From assembly GCF_001968815.1 (NCBI RefSeq), contig NZ_MIEQ01000073.1:62001-126000 (forward strand): 64,000 nt of DNA. The letters are read 5' to 3'. The notes under the pieces are model-generated. The model saw only the letters and a list, made by a program, of their open reading frames with translations. It searched no databases and was not told the DNA's origin. The DNA is from Motiliproteus sp. MSK22-1 (GTDB lineage Bacteria; Pseudomonadota; Gammaproteobacteria; Pseudomonadales; Balneatricaceae). A program made the position numbers and the translations under genes. Within the stretch, counting starts at the first letter, position 1. Each line of letters starts with the position of its first letter. Below, piece after piece: positions 9,201 to 17,866 of this stretch.

Positions 9201-10046
9201 TCGGAGTACGCCACCGTCACGACTCTGAGAGCCATCTTTCGAAAAGCTCGTAACAGCAAAGCGCATACTGTCAGATTTATCCTGTATCAGTCCCTCAGGT
9301 TTGTAATACGTTGAGCCATCAGTATATTCGATACAATTAGATTCCAATCCTACGGAAGAGTCGCACACCTTAACTTGCAGATTGAAAGTACCTTTTTCGG
9401 TCCCTCCTATCGTAGTACCAAATGAAATACCAAACGATGTATTAGTAATATATATGGCGCTATCAGACCAAGGAGTTACAGTTGAAGGGGATACATTCTG
9501 AGTTGCTTTCACTAACTTGTGAGGGTACCAGCCATTATTATTTTGCTTTCGTGCCCTTTGGATAATTGTCTCTGATGTAGTATCCACTATTCGATTACCT
9601 CCGGTCATCGTCCAGATAAACATATCGATAGCAGTCATAGAGGCCCAGTTCATAAAGTTACCACTGTACGCTCCTGAACATTCGTGGTCAGTATTGGTTA
9701 CGCCTGTTGGGTAAAAATAACCGGGGGAATTACTTGTATATGCGTAACATTTATTAGAATCAAAGTAACCCAAGTAAGTTTCGGTCTTAAAATAACAAGC
9801 ACCGACAGTACCACCGTCGTTCACTCTACCATTACAGACGGCACCTCCCGCCAACGTATCTGGCTGATCGTTATAAGCAGCACCACCCATAGGTGATTCA
9901 ACCGACATGTTAAACAAAACGTTAGGGTCTGCAGTGGTAGCTAGATAAAGAGGCACCTGCGACACCGCACCAAAGGCAGAAAAACTGATCGCAATCACAG
10001 CAAAGCCTAAGATAGATACTACTTTCGAAAATAGCGGCAATTTCAT
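6264..10046 (-). CDS. pilY1: Type IV pilus tip adhesin/assembly factor PilY1
   Basis: PilY1 caps the pilus and helps extension, surface sensing and adhesion. The 1260-aa protein begins with a Sec signal peptide (residues 1-26). The C-terminal half is the PilY1 beta-propeller: MLYVGGNDGMLHAFDADTG, then the calcium-site block DTDRDYIAD (961-969) followed by IYAGDLKGNLWKID. A second EF-hand-like loop, DLNSDGVIDDGD (1178-1189), lies near the C-terminus. No canonical MIDAS (DxSxS) is visible at the N-terminus, where FNMSVESPMGGAAY occupies the expected place, so integrin-type metal binding is doubtful. It lies between pilX (31 bp) and pilE (9 bp) in the operon. Confidence 0.93.
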   Translation of the reverse strand: MKLPLFSKVVSILGFAVIAISFSAFGAVSQVPLYLATTADPNVLFNMSVESPMGGAAYNDQPDTLAGGAVCNGRVNDGGTVGACYFKTETYLGYFDSNKCYAYTSNSPGYFYPTGVTNTDHECSGAYSGNFMNWASMTAIDMFIWTMTGGNRIVDTTSETIIQRARKQNNNGWYPHKLVKATQNVSPSTVTPWSDSAIYITNTSFGISFGTTIGGTEKGTFNLQVKVCDSSVGLESNCIEYTDGSTYYKPEGLIQDKSDSMRFAVTSFSKDGSQSRDGGVLRANMKYVGATEPDGNGGTRINPNGEVTTGGLLVNNPNPSDATASGVSNSGVINYLNKFSESGYKSYDPAAELFYESLRYFKNLGRTPEYADGLSVANMGGFPAITNWEDPIQYSCQKNFIVGINDANPWLDKRLPGTHFTTADFSGRTLTAADYGEPSNSDTSINVTSLTNEVGRLEGLNGTSQCIGCVDGNCNLSATNKTISSLGEVMGTCPYGPKENSYYIAGLAHYANTNDLRTESAMPGEQTVATFMIDTQEYNANPLTGQMNMLWLAGKYGGFIDSNGNDEPDLQSEWDEDADGEPDNYVLASRPDKLVTGLSEAFAEIEERSSTASAITTNSAQLSTDSNAYQAKFNSGNWSGHLYALPVSATATLGTATWDAAEELPAHGSRNIYSWNAASTAAFSFDTSNLATIQAVAPTLGTDEVNYIRGDQRKEQQNGGNFRNRPNETALDGSIYGNVLGDIVNSDPQYVSYPNFGYVGLGGTEGSDYAVFRTGASYLARKEMLYVGGNDGMLHAFDADTGVEVFAYIPRSITSNLEALTKPNYSHKYYVDGSPHVGDAYIDHDGDSDNEWRSILVSTTGAGGKGVFALDVTFPDSFSTTNVLWEIDDTTTGFSDLGYTLGQVTIVRLATGEWGAVFANGYDSSSGKAVIYIVDLEDGSLIAEFDTETTGNGMSTPFVADTDRDYIADTIYAGDLKGNLWKIDISSSANSNLWDFSFHDGPGANAAPEPLFIAKDSSGATQAISASPQVGWHSDNGMMIYFGTGKYYETNDNIVGTTPQIHSLYGVQDDGTTQVNSDRSELVGQAILSEVGAFGFQIRITEQNAQGSGKKGWYIDLKLSTETDGDGERVVNMPLLRGDRVFFTTLVPSADHCTAGGESWQMELNAITGGRLDSSPYDLNSDGVIDDGDMITITHADGTTEKVAYTGIRKDGLGITDNPASLEDGDKAWDIFSGSSGDTVALQRESSDPSGRQAWQELQN

Positions 10047-10077
10047 AACAAACTCACTTGGCCTTAAGTGGGCCTTT

Positions 10078-10608
10078 TTATCGTTTATAGATAGATTGTA
10101 AAATGACCTTGGAAGAATCAGTCCCGCCAGTAGCTCGCGCTGTAATTCGATACAGAGTCTTACTCTCTAATGCCTGTGCAGCCTGTGCACTAGGGCTGGG
10201 TAAAGTCGAGTCCAGCTTTTCAATTACATATCGAGGAGCGGTACTTACACCACCGATTGCCCCACCGCTATAGGCGGCAGCAGACGCTGACCACTGCGAT
10301 TCCGTCCACTTATCTGGCGCAGTAGTATTCCCTGGAATCTGTTTAATTAAGCCTGTGGTAGTACCATCAAAATCAGGTAACGTCACAGTCGTAAGCAAAT
10401 AGTTTTCTGCTCCTCTGAGAGCACTTTCCCCTGCTTGAAAAGCCATGTTTCTATTCTTCATATTTCCAGCCATTTTTTCTTCCATTGTAGTATCTTGGAT
10501 ACTGCCAACTCCGAGGAAAGTAATAACTATCAAAATAATCATGCAGACAATTAGCGTTGCACCATCTTCACGCATAAGGTTTGAATGGAGCGTTTTTTGT
10601 TTCAACAA
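10078..10608 (-). CDS. pilX: Type IV pilus assembly protein PilX
   Basis: A 176-aa pilin-like protein with the PilX N-terminus: REDG followed by ATLIVCMIILIVITFLGVGSIQ and the signature TTMEEKMAGNMKNRNMAFQAGESAL. Mature position 5 is not Glu, as is usual for PilX, which resembles the GspK-type tip subunit. It lies between pilW (14 bp) and pilY1 (31 bp) and would join the minor-pilin priming complex in the inner membrane. Confidence 0.92.
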   Translation of the reverse strand: MLKQKTLHSNLMREDGATLIVCMIILIVITFLGVGSIQDTTMEEKMAGNMKNRNMAFQAGESALRGAENYLLTTVTLPDFDGTTTGLIKQIPGNTTAPDKWTESQWSASAAAYSGGAIGGVSTAPRYVIEKLDSTLPSPSAQAAQALESKTLYRITARATGGTDSSKVILQSIYKR

Positions 10609-10622
10609 TGCTCTAGACTCCT

Positions 10623-11633
10623 CTAGTCCAAACGGTTCCGAACAGCGACACGGGAACTAAATACCTTTCGAACTCTTCGATCTCCTGGGGAAAGCGTCGC
10701 CCCGTTATATTGAATACTCTGCGCAGCTTCAGTCAGGTTGTCACGGAGGCTGCGAATAAGTAGCGATATATGAATGCTTACCACTTGATCCATATTCAGC
10801 CCCGCAGCGCCGGCAGGCACGTAATAATTCGGCGCCCCATCACTATCCGTATCCTCCCCATACATAACTTGAAAGTTCTCAACACCTTCGACCAATTCAT
10901 CACCATTTCTAAAAAGTGCCGGTTCACCACTAGCACCGTCGGCGATACTGTAAGTCACGCTACTAGCTCTATAAATTTGAGCGTCTGTAGCATATATTTT
11001 TTGCAATGTTTGAGTCGCATTTCCAGGCCCCACAGACGTATTCCCAGTATTATGGGTTACAAGATCAAAGTTAGCGGTGCCACCTGCGCTAGGATTATTG
11101 GTTACCTGAAAAATTTCACCATGAGAACAATCACTCAGTAAAACAATTTCATCTTCTACTAAGCCACTATTATTACTTATCTGTAAGGCAGCAGCAGTCG
11201 TTGCAGGAACCACAACCACATTAGCCCCGAAACCAGATGCCCCTCTTAAAACTAGTGTATCTGGACTATCTGATGCAGTATTGACTCCTGATGAACCATC
11301 CGTACCATCTACGCCTACTCCAAAACTATATGCAGCATCACTGCTAGGATTAAGATGATCCCTGATTGATGTACCGATACCGTCTGAATTACACCCCCAG
11401 AAATCGGCTCCTCTAATATCTCGTGTTAGAAATTCAATTCCAAAACGACCATTTTCCTGAATTCGTGAAAATTCTTCCTGAAATTCATACGTTTGCTTCA
11501 AGCTGACAAAAGTTTGTAACACGGCTGCGGTTAACAAGAGCCCCAGCGCTAAAGCAACCATCAACTCAACCATTGAAAAACCCAACATAGAAGAACCGAC
11601 TATCAATTTCTGATTCTCTGGAGCCTTTTTCAT
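10623..11633 (-). CDS. pilW: Type IV pilus assembly protein PilW
   Basis: The 336-aa protein has an 18-residue prepilin leader ending in LG, then FSMVELMVALALGLLLTAAVL, followed by the PilW signature EFSRIQENGRFGIEFLTRDIRGADFWGC. The long C-terminal region is a beta-rich domain. Its start overlaps the end of pilV by 4 bp (ATGA), which indicates translational coupling. Its role is minor-pilin complex formation with PilV, PilX and FimU. Confidence 0.93.
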   Translation of the reverse strand: MKKAPENQKLIVGSSMLGFSMVELMVALALGLLLTAAVLQTFVSLKQTYEFQEEFSRIQENGRFGIEFLTRDIRGADFWGCNSDGIGTSIRDHLNPSSDAAYSFGVGVDGTDGSSGVNTASDSPDTLVLRGASGFGANVVVVPATTAAALQISNNSGLVEDEIVLLSDCSHGEIFQVTNNPSAGGTANFDLVTHNTGNTSVGPGNATQTLQKIYATDAQIYRASSVTYSIADGASGEPALFRNGDELVEGVENFQVMYGEDTDSDGAPNYYVPAGAAGLNMDQVVSIHISLLIRSLRDNLTEAAQSIQYNGATLSPGDRRVRKVFSSRVAVRNRLD

Positions 11634-12094
11634 AATTCAAAACTCATTGATAGAGATGCTGCAGAGGTCGCAGGGTTGCGGTCATCATCCCAACTAATAG
11701 CCACAGAAGTTACGCCCCCGGAAACAGAAATACTTCCGGTGCCAGAAGGTAGTATTGAGGTGATAGTAGTCTGCCAGTCAAAAAGATCTCGCTGTGCAAT
11801 TTGCGTTGCAGTGCAAGTGGAAATAGCCCCTGAATAGCTAACACAAGAGGTTGAGTTGGAAGCAGATATAGTGGAATAATCGACTCCCATGTTAGATCGC
11901 ATTTTGTCAGCAACGTCATAGATGAGTACTGTTACTTGACTACGTAAGTAAGCATCCTGATTGTTTCTAAGGGCGACACTTTCCAGAGCAATCAGACCAA
12001 AGATACCGATAGACAAGACCAATACAGACACAAGCACTTCTATCAGAGTAAAACCCTGATTGGTTTTTTTAATTATTTTCTTTTGTTGCCGCAA
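11630..12094 (-). CDS. pilV: Type IV pilus modification/minor pilin PilV
   Basis: The 154-aa prepilin has a basic leader ending in NQG, then FTLIEVLVSVLVLSIGIFGLIALESVAL, with Glu at +5 and the PilV signature ALRNNQDAYLRSQ. It is the second gene of the operon, 41 bp after fimU, and overlaps pilW by 4 bp. PilV recruits FimU, PilW, PilX and PilE in the Pseudomonas model of pilus initiation. Confidence 0.92.
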   Translation of the reverse strand: MRQQKKIIKKTNQGFTLIEVLVSVLVLSIGIFGLIALESVALRNNQDAYLRSQVTVLIYDVADKMRSNMGVDYSTISASNSTSCVSYSGAISTCTATQIAQRDLFDWQTTITSILPSGTGSISVSGGVTSVAISWDDDRNPATSAASLSMSFEL

Positions 12095-12135
12095 CAGCCT
12101 ACCTCCTTTGGCTTTTCTAAAGATCCTTGTAAGTA

Positions 12136-12663
12136 TTAGTTCATTCGCACCCGTCCAACGGTGTTTATCCAGAGGTTTTTATCGTAACTGGGATCTCCGC
12201 CGCTATCGCTGAATGAAAAAGAACACTCACCAGAACCAGATCGTCTTTCCCCGCTTGCGCCAAACGAAATAAAATCTCCGCAGCTGTAGTTAATATCAAC
12301 TCCGGTAATCGAGTTTTCTGTTCTCCGCAAGGTCTGGTTGTCTGCCGCCACTAATACTCGCCAACCCGTCCCCACCCAACTAACAGGATTATTCGTATCA
12401 TCTGTTCCGCAGTTTCCATCGCTGCTACCGAGACATAGGGATACTGTTTCTCCCCGCTTTACCGCTTCAGTTCGTGCAAAGGCAAGACTGGATGCAAGAG
12501 CGTATCGAGCCTTGTCTACTTTACTGCCAATAATCATCGAATCATAATTGGGAGTAGCCACCAGTAGCAAGATAGCAACAATAGCCAACACCACCATCAG
12601 CTCTATCAGAGTAAAACCACCAGACGTTGTTACTTCCGAGTGCGATCGTGATACGGCTGACAT
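12136..12663 (-). CDS. fimU: GspH/FimT-family minor pilin FimU
   Basis: The 175-aa prepilin has a leader ending in SGG, then FTLIELMVVLAIVAILLLVATPNY. The GspH/FimT blocks follow: ALASSLAFARTEAVKRGETVSLC and a C-terminal region with NTVGRVRMN. It is the first gene of the minor-pilin operon, which matches FimU of Pseudomonas. The 298-bp region upstream carries several palindromes and a candidate promoter. A second GspH-type pilin closes the cluster at 5024-5641. Confidence 0.88.
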   Translation of the reverse strand: MSAVSRSHSEVTTSGGFTLIELMVVLAIVAILLLVATPNYDSMIIGSKVDKARYALASSLAFARTEAVKRGETVSLCLGSSDGNCGTDDTNNPVSWVGTGWRVLVAADNQTLRRTENSITGVDINYSCGDFISFGASGERRSGSGECSFSFSDSGGDPSYDKNLWINTVGRVRMN

Positions 12664-12773
12664 ATATTTCTAACATCCCTTAGAGTACGTTGTCACAAAG
12701 TAGTTGTATCTATCCACACCAACATACTGTTTTTCAGTGAGAAACTACAACCTATTTTGTCGCTGTTGGCAGC

Positions 12774-12802
12774 ATTATGCCACCGACTAGTCGGACCTAT
12801 CT
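12774..12802 (-). promoter_or_regulatory. Candidate promoter of the minor-pilin operon with a palindromic spacer
   Basis: On the minus strand CATAAT (12774-12779) is a good -10. The 17-bp spacer (12780-12796) contains the perfect 12-bp palindrome CCGACTAGTCGG (12783-12794) at its exact centre. The -35 position has no TTGACA-like hexamer, which suggests dependence on an activator or a MerR-like geometry. Further dyads nearby are GGCA-N6-TGCC (12768-12781) and TCTAC-N7-GTAGA (12800-12816). Confidence 0.4.
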
Positions 12803-12842
12803 ACACTAAGAGTAGAACAACCGTTTAGTTTTTGCGTAGTCA

Positions 12843-12856
12843 TTAACTTGAGTTAA
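12843..12856. promoter_or_regulatory. 14-bp perfect palindrome upstream of fimU
   Basis: TTAACT-TG-AGTTAA is a perfect dyad about 185 bp before the fimU start. On the minus strand it follows directly after TTGACT, a good -35, but there is no matching -10. It may be an operator for the pilus operon. Confidence 0.35.
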
Positions 12857-12903
12857 GTCAATAAAACTACCTAGGGGAGAATACAACAGGAAAGATTTGG
12901 AAG

Positions 12904-12937
12904 TTCCTGAATGCATAAAACTGACAGCATTCAGGAA
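12904..12937 (-). terminator. Terminator-like hairpin after fkpB
   Basis: An 11-bp perfect inverted repeat, TTCCTGAATGC (12904-12914) and GCATTCAGGAA (12927-12937), with a 12-nt loop lies 25 bp after the fkpB stop. On the minus strand it is followed by a pyrimidine-rich stretch, not a pure T-tract. It probably ends the ribF-ileS-lspA-fkpB transcript. Confidence 0.55.
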
Positions 12938-12961
12938 ATCGGTGGAACAGAGTGCTTGAAA

Positions 12962-13399
12962 TCAGGCCGTTTCGACATCTAAGATGTTGACGTCAAAATA
13001 AAGCGTTCGACCTGCCAGTGGATGATTAAAATCAACGGTCACTTGCTGTTCATCAAAAGATTTAACCATTCCAGGAAGTTCGCTTTGCCCGGCATCCGCA
13101 AAGGCAATCATCAGTCCCGGCTCCAATTCAAGATCTTTGAACCGGTCTCTTGATATAACCTGAACATTGTTAGGGTTTGGCATACCAAAAGCTTGCTCCG
13201 GAACAATTCTCAACGTTGATTCATCACCGGGCTTTAAGCCATGTAGTGCCAATTCAAAACCTTTAAGTAAGTTACCATCCCCCACAGAAAAGGTTGCAGG
13301 ACTTTTATCAAAGGTCGAATCAACAACTTCACCATCTTCCAATTTAATGGCGAAATGAAGTGTGACTGTCTTCCCCGGGCCTATCACTTGCTCAGACAT
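12962..13399 (-). CDS. fkpB: FKBP-type peptidyl-prolyl isomerase FkpB (SlpA)
   Basis: A 145-aa SlpA-type FKBP: KTVTLHFAIKLEDGEVVDSTF begins the FKBP fold and PATFSVGDGNLLKGFELALHGLKPGD is the family signature. An IF-domain insert follows (residues about 70-120), and the C-terminus FNHPLAGRTLYFDVNILDV closes the fold. It acts as a cytoplasmic prolyl isomerase and chaperone. I chose ATG 13399 over the TTG one codon upstream. It follows lspA by 25 bp in the ileS operon. In E. coli and Pseudomonas ispH comes next, but here there is a hairpin and then the pilus operon. Confidence 0.93.
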   Translation of the reverse strand: MSEQVIGPGKTVTLHFAIKLEDGEVVDSTFDKSPATFSVGDGNLLKGFELALHGLKPGDESTLRIVPEQAFGMPNPNNVQVISRDRFKDLELEPGLMIAFADAGQSELPGMVKSFDEQQVTVDFNHPLAGRTLYFDVNILDVETA

Positions 13400-13424
13400 C
13401 AATGATACCTACAGTTTTCTCTCA

Positions 13425-13931
13425 CTATGACGCAGTGTTAACGCCACTTCGGTTTACAACAAACATATCCCAAAGCAACAATACTGCGCCAACACTAATC
13501 GCAGAGTCAGCGATATTAAACGCCGGATAATAGTAGTGCTGCCAATGCAGAGATATAAAGTCCACCACGTAACCCAATAGCACACGGTCTATCAAATTAC
13601 CGACGGCCCCACCTAAAATAAGCGACAGAGCTAACGCTTGCAAAATCATTGTCCGAGGCGTTTTTTTCAGCCAGACAATCAAATACAGCGACATTCCCAA
13701 AGCAACTGCTGAAAAGAACCAACGCTGCCAGCCTCCCTGGCTAGCTAAAAAGCTGAAAGCTGCCCCTTTGTTATGCAGCAAGGTCAAATCAAAAAAAGGC
13801 AATAGCACCACAGGCTCGCCATAAACAAGCCATTGTGTAGCCACAAACTTGCTGCCCTGATCGAGCAGCAAGATAACAACACTAAGCCAGATCCAGCTTA
13901 GCCCTGAAGGCTGATTAGACGTGTTTATCAT
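13425..13931 (-). CDS. lspA: Lipoprotein signal peptidase (signal peptidase II)
   Basis: LspA cleaves the signal peptide of diacylglyceryl-modified prolipoproteins in the inner membrane. The 168-aa protein has four predicted membrane segments. The catalytic aspartates are visible as D124 in GNLIDRVLLGYVVDFI and D142 in AFNIADSAISVG, nearly the same numbering as the Pseudomonas enzyme (D124/D143). It starts 3 bp after the ileS stop, in the conserved ribF-ileS-lspA-fkpB order. Confidence 0.96.
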   Translation of the reverse strand: MINTSNQPSGLSWIWLSVVILLLDQGSKFVATQWLVYGEPVVLLPFFDLTLLHNKGAAFSFLASQGGWQRWFFSAVALGMSLYLIVWLKKTPRTMILQALALSLILGGAVGNLIDRVLLGYVVDFISLHWQHYYYPAFNIADSAISVGAVLLLWDMFVVNRSGVNTAS

Positions 13932-13934
13932 AGA

Positions 13935-16757
13935 TCAGGCGTAAGCGCGCCGCTCTCCTTCGCCTTCTACGTTTTCAACACAACGACCGCAAAGTTCCGG
14001 ATGATCGGCATGCGTACCTACATCCTTTCGAAGATGCCAGCAACGACAGCACTTCTCATCAGTGCTCAAGCTGATCTTCAACTTCAATGTAGCCAATTCA
14101 GTATCCTTGGCATCGGATGCTGCATCAACAAGTGCTTCTACACTGGCAGAAGAACTAATTAGAACAAACCGCAACTCGTCTCCAAGGCGCTCCAGGGCTG
14201 ATTTCAAATTGGGTTCGGCATAGAGCACCACGTCAGTACTAAGCCCAGACTTTACAATGCCGGCATTACGCTGGTTTTCCAGCTCTTTATTAACAGCATT
14301 CTTTACATCCAGGATTTGTTGCCAAAAGTCACGCCCCATGAGTTCGCTGCCATCCAATTCAAATAGCTCCTGATACCAGGTCTCGAGGTGTACTGATTCA
14401 GCACGCTCACCAGGAAGCTGCTTCCAGATATCTTCTGCAGTAAAACTAAGAATAGGGGCTATCCAGCGTACCATCGCCTCCATGATAAGGAACAGTGCTG
14501 TCTGGCAGGAACGGCGGGCCAGACTATCTGCCGGAGTGGTATATTGGCGATCCTTGATAATATCCAGATAAACGCCACCAAGGTCCTGAGCACAGAAATG
14601 ATGAACCTTCTGGTAAACATTCAGAAATTGATAGTTTGTATAGGCTTCAGTAATCTCCTTTTGCAATTGTGAAGCTCTATCAACGGCCCAACGATCCAGT
14701 GCCAACATATCTCCCGCAGGCACCGCATGGAGCGCAGGGTCAAAACCATTGAGATTCGACAGTAAAAAGCGTGATGTATTTCGAATCCGGCGATAAGAAT
14801 CAGCGGTTCTTTTCAGAATTTCATCAGAAACAGCCATCTCCCCGCTAAAGTCAGTGGCAGCCACCCATAAACGCAGGATGTCAGCACCGTACTTATTCAT
14901 CACAGTCTGCGGAGCAACCACATTGCCCATTGACTTGGACATTTTGCGACCATCCTGGTCAACAGTAAAACCGTGAGTAAGCACCTGCTTGTAGGGAGCC
15001 ACACCTTTTATCGCAATCCCCGTCTTCAAGGAAGACTGAAACCAGCCTCTATGCTGGTCAGAACCTTCTAGATAAAGATCGGCAGGGAAGCCCAGGTCAT
15101 CATCCTGATCCAAGACAGAGTAATGAGTCACGCCTGAGTCAAACCAAACATCCAGAGTATCATTAACCTTAATGTACTGATCCGCCTCCGCTCCGAGTAA
15201 TTCATCAGGCTCCAGCTCAAACCAAGCATCGATACCACTTTCTTCTACTCGTTTAGCTACCGCCTCAATTAACCGAGTCGTCTCAGGGTGAGGTTCTTGC
15301 GTCTCTTTGTGGATAAACAGCGCAATAGGCACCCCCCAAGTTCGCTGACGTGACACACACCAGTCCGGGCTCTGCTGAACCATCCCTTCAATACGATTCT
15401 GCCCCCAACCTGGGAACCACTGCACTCCTTTAATTGCCTCCAGCGCATCCGCTTTGAGGTTTTTCTCATCCATGCTAATAAACCACTGCGGCGTAGCACG
15501 ATAGATCAATGGCGTCTTGGTGCGCCAGCAGTGGGGATAACTGTGTTCAAATTTAACCGACTTGATCAAGCAACCCTTATCACGCAGCAGAGCGACAACT
15601 TCGTCATCTACTTTGTAAACGTGCTGTCCCGCAAATTGCCCAGCTGCCTCAACAAAAATGCCATGCCCATCAACCAGATTAAGCGTTTCAATGGCATATT
15701 TCTGTCCCACAACAAAGTCTTCGACGCCATGATCAGGTGCAGTATGAACCGCTCCTGTACCCGCGTCGACAGTAACATGATCCCCGAGAATGACTGGTAC
15801 TTGTTTGCCATTAAAAGGATGCTTCAGAAGCTGATTTTCCAGTGCCAGGCCTTTACAGCGACCAACAACACGATAGTCTTCAACAGCATATCGATTCATG
15901 GCTTCTTCAAGTAGCGCCTGCACCAAGAGGATACGCTCTTTACCAGCTCCCAGATCGACTTCAACCAACAGATAATCGAGTTCAGCATTTAATGAAACAG
16001 CCTGATTCGAAGGTAAGGTCCATGGCGTTGTTGTCCAGATAACAGCACTAACGTCTCCCTCACTTTCACCTTCAAGCTCAAAACAATCGATAAAAGATTG
16101 CTGGTCCACTGCTCTGAATCGCACATCAATGGCGGTGGAGGTTTTATCCTGATATTCAACTTCTGCTTCAGCCAGCGCTGAAGCCCCTACCACACTCCAG
16201 TAAACAGGCTTATAGCCCTTTACCAGATGCCCATTTTCAACAATCTTACCCAATGCACGAATGATGTTGGCTTCTGTTTTAAAGTTCATGGTCAGGTAAG
16301 GGTTGTCCCAATCACCCAGTACGCCCAAGCGGATAAAATCCTGCTTCTGTCCATTAACTTGTTTAAGCGCATAGTCCCGGCATTTTTGCCTGAATTCCTT
16401 AAACGTTTTTTTGGTCCCGGCCTTACCGATAAGCGTCTCCACCTTATGCTCAATCGGCAATCCGTGGCAATCCCACCCAGGCACGTAAGGGGCATCAAAC
16501 CCGGCCTGAGTTCGTGACTTAACGATAATGTCTTTTAATATTTTATTAACTGCATGACCAATATGAATATCACCATTCGCATAAGGAGGGCCATCATGCA
16601 AAATGAACTTCTCACGCCCTTGACTGACTTCACGAATCTTTTGGTAGAGACCCAGCCGATCCCATTCTTTGAGCACTTCTGGCTCACGTTTGGCCAAGTT
16701 GCCACGCATCGGAAAGTCCGTTTGCGGCAGGTTCAGGGTATCTTTATAGTCAGTCAT
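13935..16757 (-). CDS. ileS: Isoleucyl-tRNA synthetase
   Basis: A class I synthetase of 940 aa that charges tRNA-Ile, with a CP1 editing domain that removes Val. The HIGH motif is at residues 65-68 ([10 protein letters not shown]) and KMSKS is near residue 605. The anticodon-binding domain follows, and the C-terminus holds a zinc finger with CCRCW and CGRC. This matches the E. coli bacterial-type enzyme (938 aa), not the mupirocin-resistant type. ATG 16757 was preferred to GTG 16760. It lies between ribF (76 bp upstream) and lspA. Confidence 0.97.
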   Translation of the reverse strand: MTDYKDTLNLPQTDFPMRGNLAKREPEVLKEWDRLGLYQKIREVSQGREKFILHDGPPYANGDIHIGHAVNKILKDIIVKSRTQAGFDAPYVPGWDCHGLPIEHKVETLIGKAGTKKTFKEFRQKCRDYALKQVNGQKQDFIRLGVLGDWDNPYLTMNFKTEANIIRALGKIVENGHLVKGYKPVYWSVVGASALAEAEVEYQDKTSTAIDVRFRAVDQQSFIDCFELEGESEGDVSAVIWTTTPWTLPSNQAVSLNAELDYLLVEVDLGAGKERILLVQALLEEAMNRYAVEDYRVVGRCKGLALENQLLKHPFNGKQVPVILGDHVTVDAGTGAVHTAPDHGVEDFVVGQKYAIETLNLVDGHGIFVEAAGQFAGQHVYKVDDEVVALLRDKGCLIKSVKFEHSYPHCWRTKTPLIYRATPQWFISMDEKNLKADALEAIKGVQWFPGWGQNRIEGMVQQSPDWCVSRQRTWGVPIALFIHKETQEPHPETTRLIEAVAKRVEESGIDAWFELEPDELLGAEADQYIKVNDTLDVWFDSGVTHYSVLDQDDDLGFPADLYLEGSDQHRGWFQSSLKTGIAIKGVAPYKQVLTHGFTVDQDGRKMSKSMGNVVAPQTVMNKYGADILRLWVAATDFSGEMAVSDEILKRTADSYRRIRNTSRFLLSNLNGFDPALHAVPAGDMLALDRWAVDRASQLQKEITEAYTNYQFLNVYQKVHHFCAQDLGGVYLDIIKDRQYTTPADSLARRSCQTALFLIMEAMVRWIAPILSFTAEDIWKQLPGERAESVHLETWYQELFELDGSELMGRDFWQQILDVKNAVNKELENQRNAGIVKSGLSTDVVLYAEPNLKSALERLGDELRFVLISSSASVEALVDAASDAKDTELATLKLKISLSTDEKCCRCWHLRKDVGTHADHPELCGRCVENVEGEGERRAYA

Positions 16758-16836
16758 CACGCTGCTTCACTTTTAGCTATTAACTTTTAACTTTGATCAA
16801 AGAACAACATAAGCTTAATTATCAGTCTCGTGCCAT

Positions 16837-17763
16837 TCAGGCCGGACTCCATGCTTTAGCGAACTCAATATCACTTTGTATTTGCTCAGTAAGACTCGTC
16901 AGATTCTCAAACTTTTTCTCTGGACGGACAAACCCTTTAAATTCAACGACCAATCGCTGCCCATATATCGAATTATCGAAATCGAACAGATGCGCCTCCA
17001 AAAGAGGTGAAACGCCGTCCAGGGTAGGACGAACTCCCACATTAGCAACTCCGCGGTATCGCTCACCACTCTCGGTAACAGCCTCAACGACAAACACTCC
17101 GGAAAAGGGCAGCTGCTTTCGTTGTAACGATAAGTTTGCTGTTGGCACACCTAGCTGACGCCCAAGCTTTTGCCCATGAACAACTTTACCACTAAGTGTA
17201 TAAGGTCGACCTAACAGACGAGCAGCAAGTTCAAAATCATGACTGGCCAACACATTTCGAATCCGACTACTACTCACGCGCTCACCATCAACCAGATAAG
17301 TAGCAGTATTCACTACGGTAAAACCATGTGTTTTTCCGGTCTGGCGAAGAAGTTCAAAATCCCCCGCCCGATCACAACCAAAACGAAAATCATCACCAAC
17401 AACGAAGTACTTTACTTCGAGCCCATTCAAAAGCAACTGATCGATAAATGCCTCAGCCGTCAACGATCGCAAACGCTGGTTAAAATGCAAACAAAACACT
17501 CGATCAATCTGATGCTGTTGCAACAACACCAGCTTATCTCTAAATCTTGTTAATCTGGGGGGAGCCTTGTCTCCTTGAAAAAACTCTCGTGGCTGAGGCT
17601 CAAAAGTAATCGCAACAGAAGGCAACCCAAGCGCCATGGCTTTTTCGCTGACCTGCTTCAGTATCTGATGGTGTCCCAAATGAACCCCATCAAAATTACC
17701 AATCGTCGCAACGCAGCCACGGTGCTGATCACGCAGATTGTGAAGACCCCTGATTAACTCCAT
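16837..17763 (-). CDS. ribF: Bifunctional riboflavin kinase/FMN adenylyltransferase RibF
   Basis: RibF turns riboflavin into FMN and then FAD. The N-terminal adenylyltransferase domain has the nucleotidyl-transferase signature ATIGNFDGVHLGHHQIL near residues 19-35. The C-terminal kinase domain carries RPYTLSGKVVHGQKLGRQLGVPTANL and the GVANVG block. The 308-aa length is standard (E. coli 313 aa). It lies between murJ and ileS on the same strand, the usual gammaproteobacterial order. Confidence 0.96.
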   Translation of the reverse strand: MELIRGLHNLRDQHRGCVATIGNFDGVHLGHHQILKQVSEKAMALGLPSVAITFEPQPREFFQGDKAPPRLTRFRDKLVLLQQHQIDRVFCLHFNQRLRSLTAEAFIDQLLLNGLEVKYFVVGDDFRFGCDRAGDFELLRQTGKTHGFTVVNTATYLVDGERVSSSRIRNVLASHDFELAARLLGRPYTLSGKVVHGQKLGRQLGVPTANLSLQRKQLPFSGVFVVEAVTESGERYRGVANVGVRPTLDGVSPLLEAHLFDFDNSIYGQRLVVEFKGFVRPEKKFENLTSLTEQIQSDIEFAKAWSPA

Positions 17764-17866
17764 GCAGTGTTTTACACCCGAACAAAATAAAAAAACAGCG
17801 CATTATACCCTAGCAATGAGCAGCAGAATACAACCCAACCCTATCAGACAACCATAGGCCCCGACT

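Noticed and set aside
12766-12781. Sigma-54 promoter upstream of fimU
   Set aside because: The GG and GC dinucleotides are nine bases apart on the minus strand, and sigma-54 requires ten.
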